DNA of 64,000 bases, from assembly GCF_016415625.1 (NCBI RefSeq), contig NZ_WBXP01000001.1, forward strand, positions 186,001 through 250,000. The letters run 5' to 3'. The notes beneath the pieces were generated by a model that ran no database searches, had not been told where the DNA came from, and saw only the letters and a list, made by a program, of their open reading frames with translations. Position 1 is the stretch's first letter, and each line of letters opens with the position of its first letter. The DNA is from Shimwellia pseudoproteus (lineage in GTDB: Bacteria > Pseudomonadota > Gammaproteobacteria > Enterobacterales > Enterobacteriaceae). The position numbers and the translations under genes are program-made. Positions 39,882 through 48,968 of this stretch are shown here, piece after piece.

Positions 39882-40601
39882 TTATTCTTTATCGCCCAGC
39901 AGGACGGACTCCAGGGCAATCTTAATCATGTCGTTAAAGGTGGTCTGGCGCTCTTCCGCCGTGGTTTGTTCGTGGGTGCGGATATGGTCCGACACGGTGC
40001 AAATGGTCAGCGCTTTCGCGCCGAATTCTGCCGCCACGCCATAAATACCGGCGGCTTCCATCTCGATACCGAGGATGCCGTATTTTTCCATCACATCGAA
40101 CATTTGCGGGTCCGGGGTATAGAACAGATCCGCGGAGAAAATATTCCCCACCCGGGCATCAACCCCCAGCGCTTTCGCGGCATCTACCGCATTACGCACC
40201 ATGTCGAAATCCGCAATGGCGGCAAAGTCGTGATCTTTAAAACGCAGACGGTTTACTTTCGAGTCCGTACAGGCCCCCATACCAATCACCACATCACGCA
40301 GTTTGACGTCCGGGCGTACCGCACCGCAGGACCCAACGCGGATGATTTTTTTCACCCCGAAGTCAGTGATCAGCTCTTTGGTATAGATTGAGCAGGACGG
40401 GATACCCATCCCGTGGCCCATCACCGAAATTTTACGGCCTTTATAAGTACCGGTGAAACCCAGCATACCGCGCACATTGTTAACTTCACGGACATCGTCC
40501 AGGAAGGTCTCGGCAATATGTTTCGCGCGCAGCGGGTCGCCCGGCATCAGCACTACGTCAGCGAAGTCGCCCATTTCCGCATTAATGTGTGGCGTAGCCA
40601 T
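39882..40601 (-). CDS. deoD: Purine-nucleoside phosphorylase DeoD
   Basis: Cleaves purine (deoxy)nucleosides to base and (deoxy)ribose-1-phosphate. It has 239 residues, as in E. coli. The family motif [17 protein letters not shown] is at about residues 63-79, with RVGSCGA following, and the catalytic aspartate lies in [11 protein letters not shown]. Last gene of deoCABD, 55 bp after deoB, ending in a strong terminator. Confidence 0.98.
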   Translation of the reverse strand: MATPHINAEMGDFADVVLMPGDPLRAKHIAETFLDDVREVNNVRGMLGFTGTYKGRKISVMGHGMGIPSCSIYTKELITDFGVKKIIRVGSCGAVRPDVKLRDVVIGMGACTDSKVNRLRFKDHDFAAIADFDMVRNAVDAAKALGVDARVGNIFSADLFYTPDPQMFDVMEKYGILGIEMEAAGIYGVAAEFGAKALTICTVSDHIRTHEQTTAEERQTTFNDMIKIALESVLLGDKE

Positions 40602-40656
40602 GATTGTTATTCCTTATTTTGTCAGTTAAACGGGCAGCGATGGCCGCCCGCTGCCG

Positions 40657-41880
40657 TTACAGCATGTTGGTGCCATATTCCATGTCGGATACGCCGAAAT
40701 AGCGTGCCAGGGTCTGGCCAATGTCCGCGAAGGTCTCCCGGTGCCCCAGAGAGCCTGGTTTCACTTTCGGCCCGTAGATCAATACCGGAATGTGTTCCCG
40801 GGTGTGATCGGTGCCCTGCCAGGTCGGATCACAACCGTGATCCGCGGTGAGGATCAGCAGGTCGTCCTCTTTCAGCAGCGCCATCAGCTCCGGCAGACGG
40901 CGATCGAACAACTCCAGTCCGGCGGCGTAGCCAGAAACATCGCGGCGGTGGCCCCAGGAGGAGTCAAAATCCACAAAGTTGGTGAACACAATGGTGTCAT
41001 CACCCGCCTGTTTCATTTCATTGATGGTGGCATCAAACAGCGCATCCAGCCCGGTGGCTTTCACCTTTTTGGTGATCCCAACGTTGGCGTAGATATCGGC
41101 AATCTTCCCGACGGAGACTACCTGGCCGCCTTTTTCGTCCACCAGTTTTTTCAACACAGTGGGCGCCGGTGGCTCTACCGCCAAGTCATGGCGGTTACCG
41201 GTACGCTCGAAGTGCCCGGCTTTATCGCCAACGAACGGACGGGCAATCACGCGGCCGATGTTATAGCCGCCATTGGTCAGCTCTTCCCGGGCAATCTCAC
41301 ATAATGCATACAGTCGATCCAGCCCGAAAGTTTCTTCATGGCAGGCAATCTGGAACACCGAGTCCGCTGACGTGTAGAAAATCGGTTTGCCGGTTTTCAT
41401 ATGTTCCTCGCCTAACTGGTCGAGGATAACCGTACCAGACGAGTGGCAGTTGCCCAGATAACCCGGCAGGTTGGCGCGCTTGACCAGCGTATCCAGCAGT
41501 TCTTGCGGGAAGCTGTTTTCGGTTTTGGTAAAATAGCCCCAGTCGAACAGGACCGGCACGCCGGCAATTTCCCAGTGGCCTGATGGGGTGTCTTTCCCGG
41601 AGGAGAGCTCATGGGCCCAGCCATAGGCGCCGATGATGTCTGCCTCGCCGTCCATCCCATCAGGGATTTCCCCGGTTACGCCTTCGTGGGCTTTCGCCAG
41701 CCCCAGCGCGGTCAGATTCGGCAAATGCAGTGGCCCCTGGCGACCATGGTTGGCTTCACCGTTAGCACAGGCTTGTGCAATGTGGCCCAGGGTATCTGAA
41801 CCGACATCACCAAAGCGGTCGGCATCTTCTGCCGCACCGATCCCGAAAGAGTCCAGCACCATAATAAATGCACGTTTCAT
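40657..41880 (-). CDS. deoB: Phosphopentomutase DeoB
   Basis: Mn-dependent enzyme of the alkaline-phosphatase superfamily that interconverts (deoxy)ribose-1- and -5-phosphate. It has 407 residues, as in E. coli. Metal ligands are visible in [13 protein letters not shown] near the start and in [19 protein letters not shown] near the end. It links the phosphorylases DeoA and DeoD to the aldolase DeoC. Third gene of the operon, 74 bp after deoA. Confidence 0.98.
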   Translation of the reverse strand: MKRAFIMVLDSFGIGAAEDADRFGDVGSDTLGHIAQACANGEANHGRQGPLHLPNLTALGLAKAHEGVTGEIPDGMDGEADIIGAYGWAHELSSGKDTPSGHWEIAGVPVLFDWGYFTKTENSFPQELLDTLVKRANLPGYLGNCHSSGTVILDQLGEEHMKTGKPIFYTSADSVFQIACHEETFGLDRLYALCEIAREELTNGGYNIGRVIARPFVGDKAGHFERTGNRHDLAVEPPAPTVLKKLVDEKGGQVVSVGKIADIYANVGITKKVKATGLDALFDATINEMKQAGDDTIVFTNFVDFDSSWGHRRDVSGYAAGLELFDRRLPELMALLKEDDLLILTADHGCDPTWQGTDHTREHIPVLIYGPKVKPGSLGHRETFADIGQTLARYFGVSDMEYGTNML

Positions 41881-41954
41881 CGTTTCTCCGTACCTTTTGG
41901 TTGCGCTGTTAACACGCTGCTGCGTGTAAAAAAGTGATCAGATCAGTATGCCAC

Positions 41955-43277
41955 TTACTGGCTGATTCTGCGATAGATAACCGGCTGGCTATCCGGGGCG
42001 ATATCGTTCACTTTTATTGCCGCTTTAACTGCCCGGGCCGCCTGCTGCCAGCTCTCTTCGCTGCTGGCATGGATGATTGCCAGCGGGTGCTGGTGGTCAA
42101 CCCGATCCCCAAGGCGCGCCATCTCGTCCAGCCCGACACTGTAGTCAATACTGTCCGATGCCTGGCGACGCCCGCCGCCCATGCCAACCACCGCCATCCC
42201 CAGCGACCGGGTATCCATGGTGCTGACATAGCCTTCGCTGTCGGCATATACCGCCTTGCTCATGGTCGCTTCAGGCAGATAGCGCTGATAATGCTCAACA
42301 AAATCAGCCGGGCCCTGCTGGGCTGCCACCATGCGGCCAAAGACCTCGGCGGCTTTGCCGTTATCCAGCACCGCCTGCAGCTTCGCCCGGGCGTCCTGGT
42401 CATCGGTCGCCAGTTTGCCGGAGATCAGCATCTCGGCGCTGAGGGCCATGGTCACGTCCAGCAGGCGCGGGTTGCGATAGTCACCGGTCAGGAAACGCAC
42501 CGCCTCACGCACTTCCAGGGCATTACCGGCGCTGGAGGCCAGTACCTGGTTCATATCGGTCAGTAACGCCGTGGTGCGCACCCCGGCGCCGTTAGCCACG
42601 CCAACAATCGCCTCGGCCAGTTGGGCAGATAGATCAAAAGTGGGCATAAAGGCACCACTCCCCACTTTGACATCCATTACCAGCGCATCCAGCCCTTCCG
42701 CCAGTTTTTTAGCCAGGATAGACGCGGTGATAAGCGGGATAGAATCCACGGTGGCCGTGATGTCGCGGGTCGCGTAAAAACGTTTGTCCGCCGGCGCCAA
42801 AGAGTTAGTCTGGCCGATAATCGCCACCCCAACATCCTGAATAATCTCGCGGAAACGGGCGTCGTCCGGAAAGATATCAAACCCGGGGATAGCCTCCAGC
42901 TTGTCCAGAGTGCCGCCAGTATGGCCAAGGCCGCGGCCAGAGATCATGGGAATATAGCCACCGCAGGCGGCCACCATTGGCCCAAGCATCAACGAGGTCA
43001 CATCACCCACGCCGCCGGTGGAATGTTTATCCACCACCGGGCCATTAAGCTGTAAATTCTTCCAGTCGAGCACGGTGCCGGAATCACGCATCGCCATCGT
43101 CAGGGAGACCCGTTCAGCCATGGTCATATCGTGGAAGAAAATGGTCATTGCCAGCGCGGCAATTTGCCCTTCAGAAACGGTGTTATCACGGATACCGTTG
43201 ATAAAAAAACGGATTTCGTCATCACTTAATGGTAAGCCGTCGCGCTTTTTGCGGATAATTTCTTGTGCGAGAAACAA
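41955..43277 (-). CDS. deoA: Thymidine phosphorylase DeoA
   Basis: Cleaves thymidine to thymine and deoxyribose-1-phosphate. It has 440 residues, as in E. coli. The signature [20 protein letters not shown] is at about residues 113-132, and KHSTGGVGD binds phosphate. The start codon is TTG (43277), with CAGGGGG upstream; E. coli deoA also begins [14 protein letters not shown]. It follows deoC by 54 bp. Confidence 0.97.
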   Translation of the reverse strand: MFLAQEIIRKKRDGLPLSDDEIRFFINGIRDNTVSEGQIAALAMTIFFHDMTMAERVSLTMAMRDSGTVLDWKNLQLNGPVVDKHSTGGVGDVTSLMLGPMVAACGGYIPMISGRGLGHTGGTLDKLEAIPGFDIFPDDARFREIIQDVGVAIIGQTNSLAPADKRFYATRDITATVDSIPLITASILAKKLAEGLDALVMDVKVGSGAFMPTFDLSAQLAEAIVGVANGAGVRTTALLTDMNQVLASSAGNALEVREAVRFLTGDYRNPRLLDVTMALSAEMLISGKLATDDQDARAKLQAVLDNGKAAEVFGRMVAAQQGPADFVEHYQRYLPEATMSKAVYADSEGYVSTMDTRSLGMAVVGMGGGRRQASDSIDYSVGLDEMARLGDRVDHQHPLAIIHASSEESWQQAARAVKAAIKVNDIAPDSQPVIYRRISQ

Positions 43278-43331
43278 AACAACCCCCTGAACGTATCGGG
43301 TAGTTAGCGGCGGGAATCCGCCGCTGAGAAC

Positions 43332-44111
43332 TTAGTAACTGCTGGCGCTCTTGCCGTCGCCGTGGCCCAGCGCTTTCAGCAGGCTGGCCAGCAGGCTGGA
43401 TGCCCCAAAGCGGAAGTGGCGAGAGTCAGCCCAGTCCGCGCCGAACAGCCCGTCAGCAATGGCGAGAAATTCTGCGGCATCTTCGGCGCTACGCACCCCA
43501 CCCGCCGGTTTAAAACCAACGGTTTTCTGTACGCCCATGTCGCGGATCACTTCCATCATAATGCGGGCGCTTTCCGGGGTGGCATTGACCGGCACTTTAC
43601 CGGTGGAGGTTTTAATGAAGTCCGCACCGGCGTTAATGGCAATTTCAGAGGCTTTACGGATCAGCGCTTCTTGTTTCAGTTCGCCGGTTTCGATAATCAC
43701 TTTCAGCAGCACATTTGCCGCCGCGCAGGCCGCTTTACAGGCTTTCACCAGCTCAAAACCAACCTGTTCGTTACCCGCCATCAGGGCGCGGTACGGGAAT
43801 ACCACGTCAACTTCATCGGCACCGTAAGCAATGGCGGCGCGGGTTTCGGCCAGCGCAATATCAATATCGTCATTACCGTGCGGGAAGTTGGTTACCGTGG
43901 CGATATGTACATCCGGCGTCCCCTGAGCATTCAGGGTTTTGCGGGCAATCGGGATAAAGCGCGGGTAAATACAAATGGCAGCGGGGGTGCCTACTGGTGT
44001 TTTCGCCTGGTGGCACAGGGCGATGACTTTCTCATCGGTATCGTCATCGTTAAGGGTAGTCAGGTCCATCAGTTTCAGGGCGCGCAGACTACTGGCAGTT
44101 AAATCAGTCAT
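43332..44111 (-). CDS. deoC: Deoxyribose-phosphate aldolase DeoC
   Basis: Splits deoxyribose-5-phosphate to acetaldehyde and glyceraldehyde-3-phosphate. It has 259 residues, as in E. coli, and near-identical sequence. The Schiff-base lysine is K167 in DFIKTSTGK, and the second catalytic lysine is K201 in GFKPAGG. The ATG at 44111 is used; the longer in-frame reading upstream to 44276 runs through the promoter. First gene of deoCABD, which feeds nucleosides into central metabolism. Confidence 0.98.
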   Translation of the reverse strand: MTDLTASSLRALKLMDLTTLNDDDTDEKVIALCHQAKTPVGTPAAICIYPRFIPIARKTLNAQGTPDVHIATVTNFPHGNDDIDIALAETRAAIAYGADEVDVVFPYRALMAGNEQVGFELVKACKAACAAANVLLKVIIETGELKQEALIRKASEIAINAGADFIKTSTGKVPVNATPESARIMMEVIRDMGVQKTVGFKPAGGVRSAEDAAEFLAIADGLFGADWADSRHFRFGASSLLASLLKALGHGDGKSASSY

Positions 44112-44243
44112 AACATTCTCCAACAAAAGAAATAAGAGCCCGGTAAATGACTCAATACGTTGGAGCGGTTCCTGGCTCCATGAAGATAAGTAGCGTTTCG
44201 CTCTTGCGCCAATGTCCGTGGCACCGCATATCACGCATTGTGA

Positions 44244-44259
44244 TGTTAGAATTTTAACA
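44244..44259 (-). promoter_or_regulatory. DeoR operator overlapping the deo promoter -10
   Basis: TGTTAGAATTTTAACA, one base away from the palindromic E. coli DeoR site TGTTAGAATTCTAACA. Read leftward it contains TAAAAT (44256-44251), the likely -10 of the deo promoter, so DeoR would block the polymerase. Confidence 0.85.
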
Positions 44260-44278
44260 TCGCCCGTCCGGGCCACAT

Positions 44279-44294
44279 CGTGATTCTATTCACA
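44279..44294 (-). promoter_or_regulatory. CRP site 1 of the deo promoter
   Basis: CGTGA-TTCTAT-TCACA, one base off the CRP consensus, centred about 41 bp upstream of the start predicted from the -10 at 44251-44256. This is the class II position known for E. coli deoP2. Confidence 0.8.
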
Positions 44295-44330
44295 AAAAGA
44301 CTGTGAAATTGCATCAATACAGACATTATA

Positions 44331-44346
44331 TGTGATTTAAATAACA
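44331..44346 (-). promoter_or_regulatory. CRP site 2 of the deo promoter
   Basis: TGTGA-TTTAAA-TAACA, centred 52 bp from CRP site 1. E. coli deoP2 has two CRP sites about 53 bp apart with CytR bound between them, so the same CRP-CytR arrangement is probable. I did not resolve the CytR site itself. Confidence 0.75.
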
Positions 44347-44438
44347 AAATCATCGCCAGAACGGCAAACGCCCCCCCGGTTTCGGGAAGGCAAAATGGCC
44401 TTACAGGATGATTTTAGTTGATATACCTGCCCCTTCAG

Positions 44439-44469
44439 AAAAAACACGGCACCGAACAAACGGTGCCGT
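44439..44469 (-). terminator. Terminator of the fimbrial operon
   Basis: Read leftward, a perfect 9-bp stem ACGGCACCG/CGGTGCCGT (44446-44454 and 44461-44469) with a 6-nt loop is followed by a T-rich run. It lies about 40 bp beyond the usher stop codon, so no further gene is in the operon. Confidence 0.9.
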
Positions 44470-44506
44470 ATTGGGGCAAAAAACGATGAGGGGTATCAGT
44501 AATTCA

Positions 44507-47167
44507 TCAGCGTTTTGCCAGCGCCAGCAGCTTCATCACCCGCGGCGTCATTTTCAGAGACTGCGGCAGCCCCTCGACCCCGGCAGCGCTACACTGCACA
44601 TCACCGACGATTTTGATCACATCCCGGGTACGTTTCACGCTCAGCGGACAACGCATTAACTGCCCATCCACCATCAGCCACAGCGCCTCGACTTTATGAT
44701 TGGCCTGAAGGGTGAAACGCCCATCGCTCCCCAGCGCCGGTAATGGCTGGTTTAGCACCTGCGCATTAGCCAGCGGCTGCCCACCCGGCCCCAGCGCCCG
44801 GCCAAGGTAAATCCAGGTCACCGAGCTGCCCACATCACGCATTACCAGATGCCCCGGGGTCAGGAAGTACGGTTTCATTCCTCCGCCGTGGGAAACATTC
44901 GCAATGCTGCTGCGTCGGGTATTGACGTTCGCATCCCGGACATCCACTTGACCATACTGGTAGCCTTCCACCACCATCAGCGCCGCATCACCAAAGCCAA
45001 GCGTAACCGGCCGGTAGCTATTGCCATGTACCTCTGCTGCCGCCGTTTTACCGTTTTCTTCGCTGGGAGAGACTCTGACAGCCACCGCCGCTGCTGGCTC
45101 GCCACCGCCGCCACCGCCAATAAATGCACCGTACCGGGAAACCGCAAATGCCGAAGAATAGCCCGCTGTCACACTACTGCGGTTGCCCTGAACCTTGCTG
45201 TAGCTATCGCTGAGCGTGGCGTTAAGATCACCATAGCGGCCATTCACTCGGCCACTGATACCTCCACTGTAGTTATTGTCTTTATCACCAGAGAAATTAA
45301 GCCCCAGTTCGCGATACAGCCCCTGCTGCCACATCATGGTATGGTTGAGGTTATAGGTTGCCAGGGCGCTATTTTGCTTGCTGCTGCGGTAATCCACCGC
45401 CGCACTACTGAAGCTGTCCCGGCCTGACGGTGATGGCGGCTGGGAAGCCCGGGATAACGATATCCCAAGAAAAATACCGTCATCCTTCTGATAGCCATAG
45501 TCGTTACGATACAGCCCGGCGCGGCTATTAATATTCATCCGCTGCCAGTTAAAGGATTTATTCGCGCCAAGCTGCCAGGCCCGCGATGTTCGGCCCGGCG
45601 CATTGTAGCGCTGTACCGGGTTGAGCGGGTCAACGGGATCATAAGCCCAGTATGTCCGCCCTTTGTTTTTGGTTTCGGTATAACCCAGCGTGGTGGTTAA
45701 GCCAGAGAAAGGCACGGAGAGAGTGGCATTTAATGAGGTGTAACACCCGGCACTATTTTCTGTCCGACTGTCCGTTTTACTGCATACAGAACCACCGGTA
45801 TTGTACCGATACATACTCAGCATAAAACCATCGGTAAACGTCAGTTGCTGAATATCACCGCGGGAGCCATCATTACCCATGTAGCCGCTGACCGCGCTGC
45901 TAAGTACACCAAAGCTCAGTGCCTTTTGCGCATCAAGCCGCACTTCGTGATAAATATTTTTATTAGATAGCGCGCTCCCGGCCGTCAGTTGGATATCCCG
46001 TAACGGCGATATCTGGGCACCGGCTGCCGCAACAGTCTTACTTTGCAGGCCTGGCGCGCTCGCGTTAGCGGTGTCCCGACTACCGGCCTGTAAAAACCAC
46101 TGCAGCCCATTGCCAAACCCCCCACTGCTTTTGGTAAAGGGTTGCTGCTCAGTACGTTGCAGTACGCCATTTTCAAATACCCTGAGCTCAAGGCCGTAAC
46201 TGCCCGGCGGAAAGGTACTGGTGTTAACCGCGTTAATCCCCGCAGCAAAATACTGGCTGCTCAGGAGTTGCGAACCACGATAGATATCCACTCTCGCATT
46301 GCGGTTAGTCTGGACCATTAATGGCGTTGCGTCCTGGCTTACCGCATTGTTGATATAGGCGCTGGTGGTCCCCACGCGAACGCCATTAAAGCGGTCAAGC
46401 GGCAGTAATGAAAACCCAAAGCTTCCCCCCAACGGGCCAGAGAGATTACGCTGATCCATTCGCCCCGCCTGCAGGTAATAACGGTGGCCAAGATCCTGAC
46501 GCGCATAGAGGTTATCAAACCAAAACATATGGCTGCGTTTTTTATCCATCTCCGTCAGCGTCAGCGCCCAATCCCCGCCTAAATAACGATTCTCCCCCAG
46601 GCCCAACGCTCCCGCGCCACTAACGCTCATATTTTTACTGTATTTATCACCACTGACGTTTATCGTCTGCCGGTGAACAAACGCATTAACGGCTTCGCTG
46701 GTCAGCGTGTTATAGCGATCGTCCGGGGTATTTTTCCCCAGCCAGCCAGGGTTAATAAAAAGCAGTACGGCCCCCTGGGATTCATCCAGAATCGCGGCGA
46801 CATTATCAGTAGCAATAAAACCGCAACCGGTAACCTCGTTGCCATTACAGGCATATTGTCCATTGCGGTCCATCGGGCTGCTGAGTGCCCGCTTCAGCTG
46901 TTGTTGCTCCTCCGGCGCTAGTTGGGCGCCATTCAGGGCGTTAAATATCAGCTCAGGTTGATTAAAGCTGATCGTTTCTGGTTTCACGACCAGGGAAAAT
47001 AGCCCCAGCTCGCGCCCGGCAAGTTTAACCTCGAGCTGCTCTTCCTGACCGTCGATTAATGATTCAAAACCAGGGGGGACTTTGAGCGGCGCGCTATTTT
47101 CAGCGGCAAGGACTGAGGGAGCCACAAGCAGTATTGGGGTAATGAACAAATACGCCTTGATGCACAA
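44507..47167 (-). CDS. Outer-membrane fimbrial usher, CFA/I-CS1 (alpha) type
   Basis: Pore protein that assembles and exports pilin subunits. It has 886 residues with signal peptide MCIKAYLFITPILLVAPSVLA. The N-terminal domain binds chaperone-subunit complexes, a long beta-barrel with a plug follows, and the C-terminal part has a glycine-rich stretch (GGGGGG) before the final domain. The protein resembles CooC/CfaC ushers. The start is TTG at 47167, because AGGAGG lies exactly 6 nt upstream and the signal peptide begins there. The upstream ATG at 47236 would put the hairpin inside the gene. Third and last gene of the operon. Confidence 0.85.
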   Translation of the reverse strand: MCIKAYLFITPILLVAPSVLAAENSAPLKVPPGFESLIDGQEEQLEVKLAGRELGLFSLVVKPETISFNQPELIFNALNGAQLAPEEQQQLKRALSSPMDRNGQYACNGNEVTGCGFIATDNVAAILDESQGAVLLFINPGWLGKNTPDDRYNTLTSEAVNAFVHRQTINVSGDKYSKNMSVSGAGALGLGENRYLGGDWALTLTEMDKKRSHMFWFDNLYARQDLGHRYYLQAGRMDQRNLSGPLGGSFGFSLLPLDRFNGVRVGTTSAYINNAVSQDATPLMVQTNRNARVDIYRGSQLLSSQYFAAGINAVNTSTFPPGSYGLELRVFENGVLQRTEQQPFTKSSGGFGNGLQWFLQAGSRDTANASAPGLQSKTVAAAGAQISPLRDIQLTAGSALSNKNIYHEVRLDAQKALSFGVLSSAVSGYMGNDGSRGDIQQLTFTDGFMLSMYRYNTGGSVCSKTDSRTENSAGCYTSLNATLSVPFSGLTTTLGYTETKNKGRTYWAYDPVDPLNPVQRYNAPGRTSRAWQLGANKSFNWQRMNINSRAGLYRNDYGYQKDDGIFLGISLSRASQPPSPSGRDSFSSAAVDYRSSKQNSALATYNLNHTMMWQQGLYRELGLNFSGDKDNNYSGGISGRVNGRYGDLNATLSDSYSKVQGNRSSVTAGYSSAFAVSRYGAFIGGGGGGEPAAAVAVRVSPSEENGKTAAAEVHGNSYRPVTLGFGDAALMVVEGYQYGQVDVRDANVNTRRSSIANVSHGGGMKPYFLTPGHLVMRDVGSSVTWIYLGRALGPGGQPLANAQVLNQPLPALGSDGRFTLQANHKVEALWLMVDGQLMRCPLSVKRTRDVIKIVGDVQCSAAGVEGLPQSLKMTPRVMKLLALAKR

Positions 47168-47200
47168 AGCAAACCTCCTTTTACACAGAAGTCCATACTT

Positions 47201-47226
47201 AAAACAGGGGCGCCAAAGCGCCCCTG
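47201..47226 (-). terminator. Attenuating hairpin between pilin and usher genes
   Basis: Read leftward, a perfect 9-bp stem CAGGGGCGC/GCGCCCCTG with a 4-nt loop (47205-47226) followed by only four T (TTTTAAG). It sits just after the pilin stop codon. A partial terminator here would give more pilin than usher, the usual need in fimbrial operons. Confidence 0.75.
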
Positions 47227-47243
47227 AAAAGCTCATACATCAA

Positions 47244-47759
47244 TTACAGATTTGCGCTGACTGCGGCGGTGTTAAGGATGACGCTAACCACCCCCTGGTA
47301 AGAACCGGCAGTGGCGACCACACCCGGTGTTTTTTGCCCAATAACCAGATCCATCGGAATGGAGCCGTTATCAATACGGCCATTCGGGAACAGCGTGGCC
47401 GGCTGCAGATCAATCACTGCAGTGCTCAGCTCGCTGCCGTTATAGGTTACCTTCAGTGGGATTGCTGCCGCAGAAGGATTGGTTACCGCCAGCAGCTGCG
47501 GCTCAGACAACAGGCGAACCTGCACTTTCTGCGTTGCGTCATTGGTGTAGATCTTGGTGCTGACTTTTTCATTCAGCAGACCAACCCCTGGCAGGTAAGA
47601 CATACGCAGGCTCTGCGGCAGTGCAGAACCATCGGCCTGTAACAGCTCAATGGTCGGATCGATGTCGGCAACAACGGTAATATCCTTTTGCACAGCAAAA
47701 GCAGAAACAGAGAATAGTGATGCCAGGGCTACTGCCGCTGCTTTGTAATTCATTTTCAT
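47244..47759 (-). CDS. Major fimbrial subunit, CFA/I-CS1 family
   Basis: Pilin of 171 residues with a signal peptide of about 22 residues ending in SAFA. The mature start VQKDITVVADIDPTIELLQADGSALP closely follows CS1/CFA/I pilins (VEKTISVTASVDPTVDLLQSDGSALP in CooA, from memory). The end AGSYQGVVSVILNTAA is also typical. It has no cysteine pair of the classical type 1 pilin kind. AAGGA precedes the ATG. It is flanked by the chaperone (18 bp upstream) and the usher. Confidence 0.88.
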   Translation of the reverse strand: MKMNYKAAAVALASLFSVSAFAVQKDITVVADIDPTIELLQADGSALPQSLRMSYLPGVGLLNEKVSTKIYTNDATQKVQVRLLSEPQLLAVTNPSAAAIPLKVTYNGSELSTAVIDLQPATLFPNGRIDNGSIPMDLVIGQKTPGVVATAGSYQGVVSVILNTAAVSANL

Positions 47760-47777
47760 GAAAATATCCTTTTTTGA

Positions 47778-48512
47778 TTACTTACCTGATGAAGAAGCAC
47801 CGGCGGCCAATATTGTTGTTGCCGGCGCCGATTTGCCAATGCGGTATTCGATTTTTACCGCACCGGATGACACCCCGGCAGGCAGCGCTAACGCTTCGCC
47901 GGGATAAACACTCTTGTCCACGTTTTGCCAGCGACAGCTGCTATCGCTGGCGCCGGTGCACTGCGCAACACGCAGTACGCCATAACGCAAATTGCCTTTA
48001 TTTATTAATTCCTTTCCATCTACAGAGCGGACAATTTCCGGCTGTTGAACCCCTGGCATCAGGCGCACTAATACCCCCCATATGAGGTTCACATTTACTT
48101 TAGTTTTTTCCAGCTTGCTGTCCGGTTCAGGTTCATCCAGTGAAGGCACCGCCTCAAAATAAACCCGCCAGGCTTCTTCTTTTTCCGGCGAACGCAGGCT
48201 AATTAAACGTACCGTTCGGGTGACACCGGCGGGTAAGATAAACTTCTCGGGGGAGACAATTATTCCCGGGTCGCCCTGGGGATCTTGTTCAGATTCAAAC
48301 GCGGTAGCGGGCCGAGAGATACGCTTCACTACCGTACGCACGTATTGGGTATGTTCAGATTTAGATAATACCTGTAACGTTGTCGCCTCTTGCTCGCTAT
48401 TATCAATAACGCTACTCATAGGATAAACCGTCATATTTGCGAGCGAACTTCCACTACTAGCGATAAACAAAAAACTGGTTATTACTGTCATTCTTATTAA
48501 TGAAGCGTTCAT
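47778..48512 (-). CDS. Periplasmic fimbrial chaperone, CFA/I-CS1 (alpha) type
   Basis: Periplasmic chaperone of 244 residues that caps pilin subunits. A signal peptide ends near SSLA. MTVYPMSSVIDNSEQEAT and YVRTVVKRISRPAT form the first immunoglobulin-like domain, and ILPAGVTRTVRLI and the VLVRLMPG strand follow. It resembles CooB/CfaA of class 5 fimbriae more than PapD. First gene of the operon (chaperone, pilin, usher), the order of the cfaABCE operon, but no cfaE/cooD tip gene follows. Confidence 0.85.
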   Translation of the reverse strand: MNASLIRMTVITSFLFIASSGSSLANMTVYPMSSVIDNSEQEATTLQVLSKSEHTQYVRTVVKRISRPATAFESEQDPQGDPGIIVSPEKFILPAGVTRTVRLISLRSPEKEEAWRVYFEAVPSLDEPEPDSKLEKTKVNVNLIWGVLVRLMPGVQQPEIVRSVDGKELINKGNLRYGVLRVAQCTGASDSSCRWQNVDKSVYPGEALALPAGVSSGAVKIEYRIGKSAPATTILAAGASSSGK

Positions 48513-48968
48513 AGCACTCGTTCCCGTTCGGTGATGACGAGACCATAACGAGACACCGACGCGTTAAAAAGTGAAGTAATATTAATTTAACCGTGATGAG
48601 GAGTTAATAATGTCGAGGGGAATCAATGATAGGCAGTGATCCTTTCTTAAGTCTCATTAAGTTATCACTGGAAATGGCGGACAGCGTTGGTCTGGCATCA
48701 TTTATGGCCGGGATATCTGCGGCGTATTTCCCAACACCATCGCAGGTGGGTATATTTAATAGTCTATTGTTATCTTGTTTAGCTGATTGAACCAGCCTAT
48801 TTCTATAATATATTTTCAGCAGACAAATAATAGCCTGGCGCTATTTATCTGGCACCGCCTTTCCGCTAAAAATAACCAATACGGTTATTCCCCAGCGAAA
48901 ATGATGACCGCATCGCAATGTATTATCCAGCAAAAAAAACGTTATCAGAAAAGAAGCGCAGCTGGCGT
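48513..48968. other. Region upstream of the fimbrial operon
   Basis: 456 bp of AT-rich DNA between the fimbrial chaperone and yjjV. It must hold the fimbrial promoter, which I could not place. A short rightward open frame with a ribosome-binding site lies at 48626-48790. No invertible element with long inverted repeats was recognised. Confidence 0.5.
48626..48790 (+). CDS. Possible small protein upstream of the fimbrial operon
   Basis: A 54-codon open frame beginning MIGSDPFLSLIKLSLEMADS and ending LLLSCLAD. GAGGGG lies 5-10 nt before the ATG, a plausible ribosome-binding site. The product is mildly hydrophobic with no recognised domain. It diverges from the fimbrial operon, so it could be a regulator remnant, a small membrane protein, or chance. 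I do not recognise it. Confidence 0.3.
   Translation: MIGSDPFLSLIKLSLEMADSVGLASFMAGISAAYFPTPSQVGIFNSLLLSCLAD

Noticed and set aside
47168-47236. ATG start for the fimbrial usher 23 codons upstream.
   Set aside because: It would translate through the attenuator hairpin and spoil the signal peptide. AGGAGG is correctly spaced for the TTG at 47167.
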